This document shows positions 1 to 5,313 of a stretch of DNA of 5,564 nt, piece after piece. The stretch's first letter is position 1. Each line of letters starts with the position of its first letter. The position numbers and the translations under genes are program-made. This stretch comes from a bacterium (GTDB lineage: Bacteria; Zixibacteria; MSB-5A5; GN15; FEB-12), in contig JAUWMW010000161.1 of assembly GCA_030612965.1 (NCBI GenBank), forward strand, positions 1 to 5,564. Direction: 5' to 3'. A model generated the notes under the pieces. It saw nothing but the letters and a program-made list of their open reading frames with translations. It was not told where the DNA came from and did not search any database.

Positions 1-17
1 ATGACACCGGCGGGCGT

Positions 18-2138
18 TCATTTTCCCGAGGGGCGCACCTGGTCTCTCATATTTTGCATGATCTCGTCATACAACTGGCGAACATCCTGCTGCCTGTATG
101 GAGCGGCGTCAACGGCTCGCTGGTAGTACTTGCGGGAAAGATCCAACAGCCGGCGGTCTTCTCTCATACCGCTAATTATCTGTAGATACCGGCCGCACTG
201 TAGCTGGATGTTGTATTCGTCAACGAAGCGATCGGCCAGCGAGGTCATCCGGGTGATCACGTCGTCGTAACGCTTCATCGCCCACAGGATGTCACCGTTG
301 AGGAGCCCGCCCGACATCGATGCCGGGTGTTGCTCGAGGAACAACTCGACTTCAACTCTTGCGCTGTCGAGTTGTCCCATGAGGAACAGGCGGTTTGCTA
401 TCTCATAACGTGTTTCTGGGTAACTGGTAGCCCGGTGGTTGTTGAAGGCCTTGCTGATGTTGAATAGTCGCACCTCGAAGTCGCGAATCCGGTAGCTGGT
501 AATCGCAGGCACGTTTGCAAGTGCAGGATAAGCTTCTATGGCCCGCTGCCAGTTGGACAGATCCATCGCTAGGTGAGTGACAGGGTACCGATCAAACAGT
601 GTGTGATCAACTTCAGCAACGCCGAACATGTGAATGAACGACCGCATCGGTGTGTCCAGCGTGAGCAACGGGCCGTACGGGCCTGAGACGACCGCTGGTT
701 CTGAAAGTATCATTTGCAAATCATCAGATGCCGCAGCAATCGTAAAGCCACGGTGCAGGTGATGCGTCTGCCACAGGCTCCGTGCGTTATTCAACGCCGA
801 GCCGGACAGTAGCAGGGTCAGCCCTATGATCATGGTTCTCCTGCCGAGTCTCACCCGGCGTCGGTGCAACAGGCGTCGTCCCAGCAGCACCACGAGGCAG
901 GAAGGCGCCAAGGTAATCCAGACCAGCCACCGCACCGGCGTCTCTGACGTGTAGAAGTAGAACGGGTTGGCCACTGCCTGAAAAAAGCAGATCCACAACA
1001 GGATGATCAGCACCACTGTGCCCGGCAGGTTCGGTCGGCGGATCAGCGTGTTGTCGGTACACGCGAGAAAGTAGTCAATCGTCGTGAAGAACAGGACAAT
1101 AATCGCGGGCAGGCAGCAGAGTGCGTACCGGATCGGTGAGTAGTCCAGTTGCGCCATCAAGACCACGTTGCAGACAATCCAGGACAAAGCAAGAGCCGTG
1201 ATTCGCGAGATGGGCCGGCGCTGTTGAGTCTCTCGCCCCAACAGGATGAGCATACTGATCCCGATAACGAGAAACAGAAGGAGTTCCGGATTGAAGGCCC
1301 AAAGTCTGTTCTCGTAGCCGTATGAAATCAAATGCTCGACAAATGCCCAGGGCGACATCAGGCCGGATGGTAACCCGTACAATCCGTATGCCTGTTCTCC
1401 CGCGTAGGCGCCGAGAGCGGATACCTTACCGCCGTACAAAGTCAGCAGCAAGGCGACGCTTGATGCAACCGAAGCGGTTACACATGCGGCCAACAAGCGC
1501 CATCGGTTCGCGTGCTTTGAACCGAGGATTGCGACCGCCAAAGCCGGCAGGGCAAGGGCTCCGAAAAGTTTGCCCATGAATATCGCCGGTCCCACCAGCG
1601 CGCCGGCCGCCAACGCTCCCAGCATCCGGTGGCCCCAGACAGCATAAACGAGAAAGATCAGGGAACTGATGAAGATCAAACCGTTTTCGAGATACGGCAA
1701 TCGCCCATAGGTCAGCAGTGTCACGTTAACAAGGTAGCAGAACGCGACGGCGCCGACTACCCACGGACGGTGACTGCGGCCGACGGCGATCAACAATGCG
1801 AAGAGCGCCATCAGGCTCAGCATAACTCCCACAATAGCGGCCTGCTGTCGTGACACGCCGGCGATCGAAAACCAAAGTGAGGAGACGTACGATGTCAGCG
1901 AGTGCCTGAACACACTCCAGCGTCCGTAGTCGAAGGGATCCCAATCTCCAAACAGCGCTTTGTTTCGGGCGTGATAGATGTACTGAGGGGGATCAGTGGC
2001 CAGAGACTGGCCGCTTCCGGCGAAATACGTCGGGGGATCGGACGTTAAGTCAGACACCCAGTAGGTGGCGCCGGTCCCGAGTATTACAGCGATCACCAGA
2101 TATAACACGACTTGACGCCGGGTCAGCCGGTTCGACAT
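18..2138 (-). CDS. GT-C-like polytopic membrane glycosyltransferase with C-terminal TPR-like tail
   Basis: I infer a membrane glycosyltransferase of the GT-C superfamily (PMT/ArnT-like), which would move sugars from a lipid-linked donor on the outer face of the inner membrane. The 706-aa product has a basic N-terminus and a first membrane segment at about residues 10-29. An extracytoplasmic loop with acidic motifs follows (SDPP at 33-36, TDPPQYIYHARNK at 48-60), placed as the catalytic Asp loop is in GT-C enzymes. Roughly ten more hydrophobic segments lie between 100 and 448, then a soluble stretch (about 455-560, with SGPYGPLLTLD) and a helical TPR-like tail (about 572-690). The ATG at 2138 is chosen because AGGAGG lies 6 bases upstream; the frame stays open to 2210, but that extension is proline/glycine-rich with no better site. 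The stop is TGA at 18-20. The LiaF-like gene lies upstream on the same strand. The substrate cannot be told, and an uncharacterised TPR membrane protein is the alternative. Confidence 0.72.
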   Translation of the reverse strand: MSNRLTRRQVVLYLVIAVILGTGATYWVSDLTSDPPTYFAGSGQSLATDPPQYIYHARNKALFGDWDPFDYGRWSVFRHSLTSYVSSLWFSIAGVSRQQAAIVGVMLSLMALFALLIAVGRSHRPWVVGAVAFCYLVNVTLLTYGRLPYLENGLIFISSLIFLVYAVWGHRMLGALAAGALVGPAIFMGKLFGALALPALAVAILGSKHANRWRLLAACVTASVASSVALLLTLYGGKVSALGAYAGEQAYGLYGLPSGLMSPWAFVEHLISYGYENRLWAFNPELLLFLVIGISMLILLGRETQQRRPISRITALALSWIVCNVVLMAQLDYSPIRYALCCLPAIIVLFFTTIDYFLACTDNTLIRRPNLPGTVVLIILLWICFFQAVANPFYFYTSETPVRWLVWITLAPSCLVVLLGRRLLHRRRVRLGRRTMIIGLTLLLSGSALNNARSLWQTHHLHRGFTIAAASDDLQMILSEPAVVSGPYGPLLTLDTPMRSFIHMFGVAEVDHTLFDRYPVTHLAMDLSNWQRAIEAYPALANVPAITSYRIRDFEVRLFNISKAFNNHRATSYPETRYEIANRLFLMGQLDSARVEVELFLEQHPASMSGGLLNGDILWAMKRYDDVITRMTSLADRFVDEYNIQLQCGRYLQIISGMREDRRLLDLSRKYYQRAVDAAPYRQQDVRQLYDEIMQNMRDQVRPSGK

Positions 2139-2144
2139 CGTTCG

Positions 2145-2150
2145 CCTCCT
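2145..2150 (-). promoter_or_regulatory. Ribosome binding site deciding the start of the GT-C-like gene
   Basis: On the minus strand this reads AGGAGG, a full Shine-Dalgarno match, 6 bases before the ATG at 2136-2138. It settles the start in favour of that ATG over the in-frame codon at 2210. Confidence 0.85.
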
Positions 2151-2211
2151 GACTGGAGTTGTCCCGGATCCGAGACCGGTCGTCTCGCCAACTGCCGGTT
2201 CAAGCGTCACT

Positions 2212-2225
2212 GCTCGCCGGCGAGC
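2212..2225. repeat. Perfect 14-bp palindrome (possible operator)
   Basis: GCTCGCCGGCGAGC equals its own reverse complement. It lies 74 bases upstream of the start codon of the GT-C-like gene. With no loop it suits a dimeric protein binding site better than an RNA hairpin. GC-rich palindromes also arise by chance, so the operator role is inference. Confidence 0.35.
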
Positions 2226-2251
2226 CTGCTACACGAGCCCCTGGACTACCA

Positions 2252-2278
2252 GGATCGGCCTTTTACCCATGCCGATCC
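2252..2278. repeat. 8-bp perfect stem-loop upstream of the GT-C-like gene
   Basis: The arms 2252-2259 and 2271-2278 are perfect complements around an 11-base loop. There is no adjoining T-run on either strand. It may fold in the leader RNA or mark a binding site; the sequence does not show which. Confidence 0.4.
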
Positions 2279-2448
2279 GCCAATTTGGCCTTTCTGTCAC
2301 TCTTTGGCAAGTGGGTCCCGACGACCCAGAGGGGAATGCAATCGGATTGGTGACACTGGATCGCTGCTGCCGGGTCCTGACGGATCAATCGGCTGAGAGG
2401 TTCTAACGATGGATCTGATTCTCGTCACACCGGCTGTTGTCACCATCC

Positions 2449-3174
2449 CTACACTTTATGCACTTTGATGTCGCCGATGAAGTTATGAGCAGCAATGTAT
2501 AGCTTGCGCTCGGCTGAAGAATAATCGTCGGTTTGAAAGTCGATGTTGTTGCCGAAGCCGGAGGTGCGACGGTCGGTCAATTCGAGGTCGCCGATGAAGT
2601 TGGAGCAACTGGCAAAGAACGGCATATCCATCGGCACGAAGACACGAATGTCGCCGATGAACCCGGAGATGACCATCCGATTCAAACCCAAACCCAACTG
2701 CGCACCATGCAGCCTGACTTCGACATCACCGATTCCCGACGACATCTCGACACTGACGAGGCTGCGACCGTTGAGATTGATTACCATGTCACCCAGGGGC
2801 TTGCTGTACTTCAGCTTGCCCGGCGTCTCGGTGTGCGGTGCTTCGGAAGTACGCGGTCCGGCGTCGCCGACAAATCCGCTGGCGGCTGCGTCGGCCTGAT
2901 GGTCAGCGAACTTGCCCGGATCGTCGGAAGAGGACGTCCAGGTTGAACTCTTGGCGCCGTTGCTCGTGTCGACATGAATGTGGATATCGCTGACCCCAAA
3001 TGCCTGGCGACGGCGGCGCAGGATGAGCCAGATGCCTATTACAATCAAGGCAAAGGGAAGAATAAAGCGCACCAAATCCACGAAGCCGAACAGAAAGATA
3101 CTCATCGTCTGGCCCAGAAAGAACATTCCGAGCAAAATCAATATGACGCCTATGACTATCTTCCTACCGCTCAC
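2449..3174 (-). CDS. LiaF-like membrane protein (cell wall-active antibiotics response / DUF2154-type)
   Basis: The 241-aa product has two close N-terminal membrane segments (about residues 6-24 and 28-52), then a basic stop-transfer run RRRR (53-56). A polar, low-complexity linker follows (about 60-118), then a beta-rich C-terminal domain. That domain repeats an IGD-plus-hydrophobic motif: GIGDVEV at 147-153, FIGDIRV at 172-178, FIGDLEL at 193-199 and FIGDIKV at 232-238. This layout matches the LiaF / cell wall-active antibiotic response family; in Firmicutes LiaF restrains the LiaRS two-component system during envelope stress. No sensor kinase or regulator gene is in the window, so a signalling role is not shown, and Gram-negative homologues are mostly uncharacterised. 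The start is GTG at 3172-3174, supported by GGAAGG 6 bases upstream; the stop is TAG. It is divergent from the DUF4416 gene and upstream of the glycosyltransferase-like gene on the same strand. Confidence 0.82.
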   Translation of the reverse strand: MSGRKIVIGVILILLGMFFLGQTMSIFLFGFVDLVRFILPFALIVIGIWLILRRRRQAFGVSDIHIHVDTSNGAKSSTWTSSSDDPGKFADHQADAAASGFVGDAGPRTSEAPHTETPGKLKYSKPLGDMVINLNGRSLVSVEMSSGIGDVEVRLHGAQLGLGLNRMVISGFIGDIRVFVPMDMPFFASCSNFIGDLELTDRRTSGFGNNIDFQTDDYSSAERKLYIAAHNFIGDIKVHKV

Positions 3175-3180
3175 AAAACA

Positions 3181-3186
3181 CCTTCC
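3181..3186 (-). promoter_or_regulatory. Ribosome binding site supporting a GTG start
   Basis: The minus strand reads GGAAGG, 6 bases before GTG at 3172-3174. This supports the GTG as the start of the LiaF-like gene. An ATG 25 bases further upstream is in another frame and gives only an 11-codon peptide. Confidence 0.65.
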
Positions 3187-3403
3187 ACAGAGCTTTCATC
3201 TCCTGTAAGATACGTAATATCCGTCGGGCTGTTGCTTGTGGCAAGGATTTATCTGTCTGCTCCGAACTCCAAACAAGGACGGCGGCGACCGGCCTGGCAT
3301 TGCGAGTAGCTGGGGAGACTGGAGTGACCCGAGTTGCACCACAAATAAGACGCGAGTGACGTTTTTTGGTTGATTCTCGCCGCCTGAAGTCGATCCATAC
3401 ATT
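3187..3403. other. Divergent intergenic region between LiaF-like and DUF4416 genes
   Basis: This 217-base spacer must carry the start signals of both divergent genes. For the minus strand a weak candidate pair is TTGCCA (3244-3239) and TATTAC (3219-3214), 19 bases apart, about 40 bases before the start codon. For the plus strand I see no clear -35/-10 pair and no good Shine-Dalgarno before the DUF4416 ATG. Long minus-strand frames crossing this region look like shadows of the DUF4416 gene. Confidence 0.4.
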
Positions 3404-3943
3404 ATGGCGCGTGTGATGGAACCGGTTCCGGGACGGTTGATACTGTCGATAATCTACTCTTCGATGGATGCTCTGGCCGACTGTCTCCAGACCCTGGAGC
3501 GGCGATTCGGCCGGGTCCAGTTTGAGACGGCTGAGATCGCCTGTGCCAGGGCGGAACGCTACCGTGAAGAGATGGGTGCGAATATCTACCGCCGTTTCCT
3601 CTCGTTTGAGCAACCCGTAGCGAGATCGTCACTGGCTTCGATAAAAGCCATCTGTCACAAGATCGAACCGAACTTCGCCGACCACGTCGACGACTACCAT
3701 TTTCGCACCGTCAACATCGATCCCGGCATTATGACACCCCACAACCTGGTGATGGCCTCGCACCACGAGTACGGTCACAGCGTCTACCTTACCAACGGTG
3801 TCTTCAGTGAGCTGACGCTGGTCTGGTCGCAGGGCCGGTTCGTGCGGTTGCCGTGGACCAATCCTGACTTTTTTGATGACGAAGCGGTGGATCTTTTCGA
3901 GCGGGTGCGTGCCTGTTTTGAATTGGTCGGTGATCCGGTCTAA
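3404..3943 (+). CDS. DUF4416 family protein
   Basis: The 179-aa soluble protein has the length and conserved blocks I associate with DUF4416. These are an N-terminal hydrophobic strand (LILSIIYSS, 12-20), a helix ending in LERRFG (31-36), YREEMG (53-58), RRFLSFE (63-69), VNIDPG (103-108), LVMAS (115-119), an acidic/His-rich turn, YLTNGVFSELTL (128-139) and LPWTNPDF (149-156). The family has no established function; the conserved charged residues and the NIDPG loop suggest a ligand or metal site, which is inference. The start is uncertain: ATG 3404 and in-frame ATG 3416 (MEPVPG) both lack a good Shine-Dalgarno, and family members usually begin only a few residues before the equivalent of EPVPG, so both fit. 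It stands alone, divergent from the LiaF-like gene and followed by a mobile-element remnant. Confidence 0.85.
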   Translation: MARVMEPVPGRLILSIIYSSMDALADCLQTLERRFGRVQFETAEIACARAERYREEMGANIYRRFLSFEQPVARSSLASIKAICHKIEPNFADHVDDYHFRTVNIDPGIMTPHNLVMASHHEYGHSVYLTNGVFSELTLVWSQGRFVRLPWTNPDFFDDEAVDLFERVRACFELVGDPV

Positions 3944-3993
3944 CTGCAGTTTCCCCCGGCAACCTTGATCTGTTTGTGTACGGCAGATGTCCA

Positions 3994-4002
3994 GAGGCTG
4001 TC
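3994..4002 (+). repeat. Candidate left terminal inverted repeat
   Basis: GAGGCTGTC here is the exact reverse complement of 5259-5267. Beyond these 9 bases the two ends diverge. It lies 51 bases after the DUF4416 stop codon. Confidence 0.4.
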
Positions 4003-4019
4003 CGCTATGATAAAAGTCA

Positions 4020-4027
4020 AGGGTGAT
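4020..4027 (+). repeat. Left copy of 8-bp direct repeat flanking the AT-rich insert
   Basis: AGGGTGAT occurs here and again at 4504-4511. The pair brackets a 476-base AT-rich segment and may be a target-site duplication from a nested insertion. The bracketed segment has no obvious terminal inverted repeats, so chance is a real alternative. Confidence 0.35.
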
Positions 4028-4173
4028 TTTGTATGAGGCAGTCCTTTTTCATGATTTTCGTTTTGTAGAGTTTCGGATAGGAGCTTCAATAAATGTCTTT
4101 ACAATCTGCTATTCGTGGTTCTTCCACATGTTACCCATTCGGAAAGTCGGACGTGAAGACATTCATGAGAGCA

Positions 4174-4417
4174 TCATGAAGCTACAAACTGCTGAAACCG
4201 ACCCTTTGAGCAACTATGCAAATTGTCGTATTCCGCCGGCATACTTGTTTCATGGACCATCATTCCATCACAGCGAACACAGAGCTTCCAGGTCAGCTTG
4301 GAATCCTCCAAACCGACAAAAGTCCGATTGTCTTTTTGCTACGTAATCTTGCATCTTGCGCCTGAGGTTACCTCTTTTGGGTTTGTGGCGCTTAGCGATC
4401 ACGTTGATGGATGTTTC
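4174..4417 (-). pseudogene. Frameshifted small gene remnant with basic N-terminus and CxxC motif
   Basis: I do not recognise this gene. Two minus-strand frames join into a protein-like reading. The first (4417-4268, opened by TAA at 4418-4420) gives a basic helix-like stretch including NVIAKRHKPKRGNLRRKMQ and then DYVAKRQSD. The second (opened by TAG at 4341-4339, ended by TGA at 4176-4174) gives TFVGLEDSKLTWKLCVRC, then DGMMVHETSMPAEYDNLHSC and SKGRFQQFVAS. The shift from first to second frame would fall near 4320-4330. CVRC with a later HSC suggests half of a zinc-ribbon-like fold with the last cysteine lost, which is inference. Possible starts are GTG at 4400-4402 or ATG at 4352-4354; neither has a strong ribosome site. 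The gene sits wholly inside the AT-rich segment, so it may have come in with it. The opposite-strand frame across the same bases looks less like protein. Confidence 0.35.
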
Positions 4418-4503
4418 TTAATTCGAAAAGGTAGCCTCGATTATTTAACAACAAACACTCAGGACTTTCATAACATAGTAACTCAAAAGTCTGTAGTTGA
4501 TTT

Positions 4504-4511
4504 AGGGTGAT
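4504..4511 (+). repeat. Right copy of 8-bp direct repeat flanking the AT-rich insert
   Basis: Second copy of AGGGTGAT. Both copies are also preceded by AAAAGTC (4012-4018 and 4485-4491) at different distances, which could instead point to an old local duplication. Confidence 0.35.
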
Positions 4512-4542
4512 CATGTTCTTAGTCTGTTGGTAGTATCAGATT

Positions 4543-4548
4543 GAGGAG
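4543..4548 (+). promoter_or_regulatory. Ribosome binding site of the transposase remnant
   Basis: GAGGAG lies 4 bases before ATG 4553-4555. It favours this ATG over the in-frame TTG at 4541, which overlaps the site itself. Confidence 0.65.
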
Positions 4549-4552
4549 TATC

Positions 4553-5125
4553 ATGACCAGAGCGATTCGCGCCGATTACAGTCAGACGTTTTTGTTGCCG
4601 CCGAGTCTTGAGGATCGGGTTGGGGCCGACCATCCGGCCCGTTTCATCCGTGATTTCGTAGAGAGTCTTGATTTTAGGGATCTCGGTTTTTGTACACCTT
4701 CGTGTGACACCGGACGTCTCCGTTATTCTAATGAGCTGCTGGAGAGTGCGTGGCTGTTCGGGTATGTGCAGAAGATACATAGTAGTCGTGGCCTTGAGCG
4801 AGCCTGCCGCGATAATGACTGTTCGGTTCGTTGGGAATGCAGTCCGAATAAGAAAGGTCGGACGATACTCCGTGGCGAACACGAGAAAGCTGTCTCTCGG
4901 CAACGCGAAAAACAGAAGTTAGTTCGACAACAAGAGATAATAAGATCCCGAAAGTGGATTGTGGAACCGATCTGTGGCCAGATCAAGGAGAACATGGGTT
5001 TTCGACGCTGGACTGTTCGTGGTATGGAGAACGTCCGGACGCAATGGTCGCTGATCGGCACCGCCTTCAATCTCCAGAAGCTCTACAAGCATTGGCTGGA
5101 GGGCACTCTGGTGCTGAACAGATGA
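4553..5125 (+). pseudogene. IS1182-family transposase, internally deleted in frame
   Basis: The 190-aa reading joins both ends of an IS1182-type transposase (DDE, IS4/IS5-like superfamily, usually about 450-500 aa). Residues 1-88 are the N-terminal DUF772-type region, with YSQTFLLPPSLEDRV, DHPARFIRDFV, LLESAWLFGY and SSRGLERACRDN. Residues about 89-178 are the C-terminal end: a Cys-containing block (DCSVRWECSPNKKGRTI), then the HEKAVSRQREK helix, VEPICGQIKENMGFRRW and WSLIGTAFNLQKLY. The middle, with the first two catalytic aspartates, is missing; only the C-terminal glutamate in VEP (E138) remains. The join lies near 4811-4820 and keeps the frame, so a protein could still be made but should not catalyse transposition. 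It has a good ribosome site. A full-length relative elsewhere in the genome is the likely parent. Family assignment is confident; loss of activity is inferred from the absent residues. Confidence 0.85.
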
Positions 5126-5169
5126 GGACGGAATCTCAGATACCTACGGCTAACAGCAAAGTCCTCATC
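5121..5169 (+). repeat. 9-bp inverted repeat spanning the transposase stop codon
   Basis: GATGAGGAC (5121-5129) and GTCCTCATC (5161-5169) are perfect complements around a 31-base loop; the left arm includes the TGA stop. There is no T-run after the right arm, so it is a poor intrinsic terminator. It may be part of the subterminal structure of the element. Confidence 0.4.
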
Positions 5170-5198
5170 CAACCGGACGAACTGATCGGGATAATGAA

Positions 5199-5215
5199 AC
5201 CGCAATCACCGCAAT
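5199..5215 (+). repeat. Short tandem repeat in the right end of the element
   Basis: ACCGCAAT occurs at 5199-5206 and 5208-5215, separated by one base. Repeats of this size near element ends can be transposase sites, but two copies are also possible by chance. Confidence 0.25.
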
Positions 5216-5258
5216 TGAAAAGTCCGTCGATTTTCACGCATCACAACAACCCTTGTGA

Positions 5259-5267
5259 GACAGCCTC
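5259..5267 (-). repeat. Candidate right terminal inverted repeat
   Basis: GACAGCCTC pairs with 3994-4002. It lies 134 bases after the transposase stop and 46 bases before the start codon of the redox gene, so an intact element would end here without breaking that gene. Confidence 0.42.
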
Positions 5268-5313
5268 CAAGCTGTGGGCCACCGAAGACATAATGTTCTT
5301 GGACAGGTAGACA

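Larger units (their letters stand above)
2139..2448 (-). other. 310-base intergenic leader with a cluster of short inverted repeats
   Basis: I see no convincing gene here. Going up the plus coordinates it holds: a 6-bp stem with a 5-base loop (2171-2176/2182-2187); a perfect 14-bp palindrome GCTCGCCGGCGAGC (2212-2225); an 8-bp perfect stem GGATCGGC/GCCGATCC with an 11-base loop (2252-2259/2271-2278); an 11-bp odd palindrome GCCAATTTGGC (2279-2289); and a 6-bp stem TGGGTC/GACCCA with a 5-base loop (2312-2317/2323-2328). None is followed by a T-run on the minus strand, so none is a classical intrinsic terminator. As minus-strand RNA this would be the leader of the glycosyltransferase gene. I saw no strong sigma70-type promoter; the best is TTGCCA, 17 bases, CAAATT near 2283-2311, which is weak. 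Confidence 0.5.
3994..5267 (+). mobile_element. Degenerate IS1182-family element, apparently with a nested insertion
   Basis: The core evidence is the transposase remnant at 4553-5125. The proposed ends are a 9-bp inverted repeat, GAGGCTGTC at 3994-4002 and GACAGCCTC at 5259-5267. No clear target duplication is visible outside these ends. The interval holds, in order, a short left leader, an AT-rich segment (4028-4503) flanked by 8-bp direct repeats, the rest of the leader with a Shine-Dalgarno, the internally deleted transposase, and about 140 bases of right-end sequence. Taking out the nested segment leaves about 75 bases between left end and start codon, a plausible leader for such an element. 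Alternatively the element begins near 4504 and the AT-rich stretch is ordinary intergenic DNA. The transposase call is firm; the boundaries are inference. Confidence 0.45.

Noticed and set aside
1322..1853. Plus-strand frames of 74-85 aa opposite the GT-C-like gene
   Set aside because: Arg/Pro-rich antisense shadows without start signals.
2139..2210. N-terminal extension of the GT-C-like protein to 2210
   Set aside because: The extra 24 residues have no membrane or domain character, and AGGAGG sits ideally before the ATG at 2138.
2533..2946. Plus-strand 137-aa frame opposite the LiaF-like gene
   Set aside because: Shadow of the repeated GD-motif coding sequence on the other strand.
3164..3199. 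Eleven-codon leader peptide (MKALWKVFCER) before the LiaF-like gene
   Set aside because: AGGAG abuts its ATG with no spacing and it overlaps the GTG start region; a translated leader is not supported.
3164..3613. Minus-strand 149-aa frame across the divergent region
   Set aside because: It lies antisense to the DUF4416 coding sequence and overlaps the start of the LiaF-like gene; its sequence is not protein-like.
3944..3993. Terminator after the DUF4416 gene
   Set aside because: Only a 5-bp ATCTG/CAGAT stem with no T-run is present.
4023..4346. Plus-strand 107-aa frame starting at GTG
   Set aside because: No ribosome site and no recognisable motif; it is antisense to the more protein-like minus-strand reading at 4174-4417.
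4223..4510. Plus-strand 95-aa frame in the AT-rich segment
   Set aside because: No ribosome site, no motif, and it overlaps the minus-strand gene remnant.
4541..4552. TTG start for the transposase
   Set aside because: It overlaps its own apparent Shine-Dalgarno; ATG 4553 is properly placed after GAGGAG.
5289..5294. CATAAT as a -10 box for the redox gene
   Set aside because: No -35 at 16-18 bases, and transcription would begin almost at the ribosome site.
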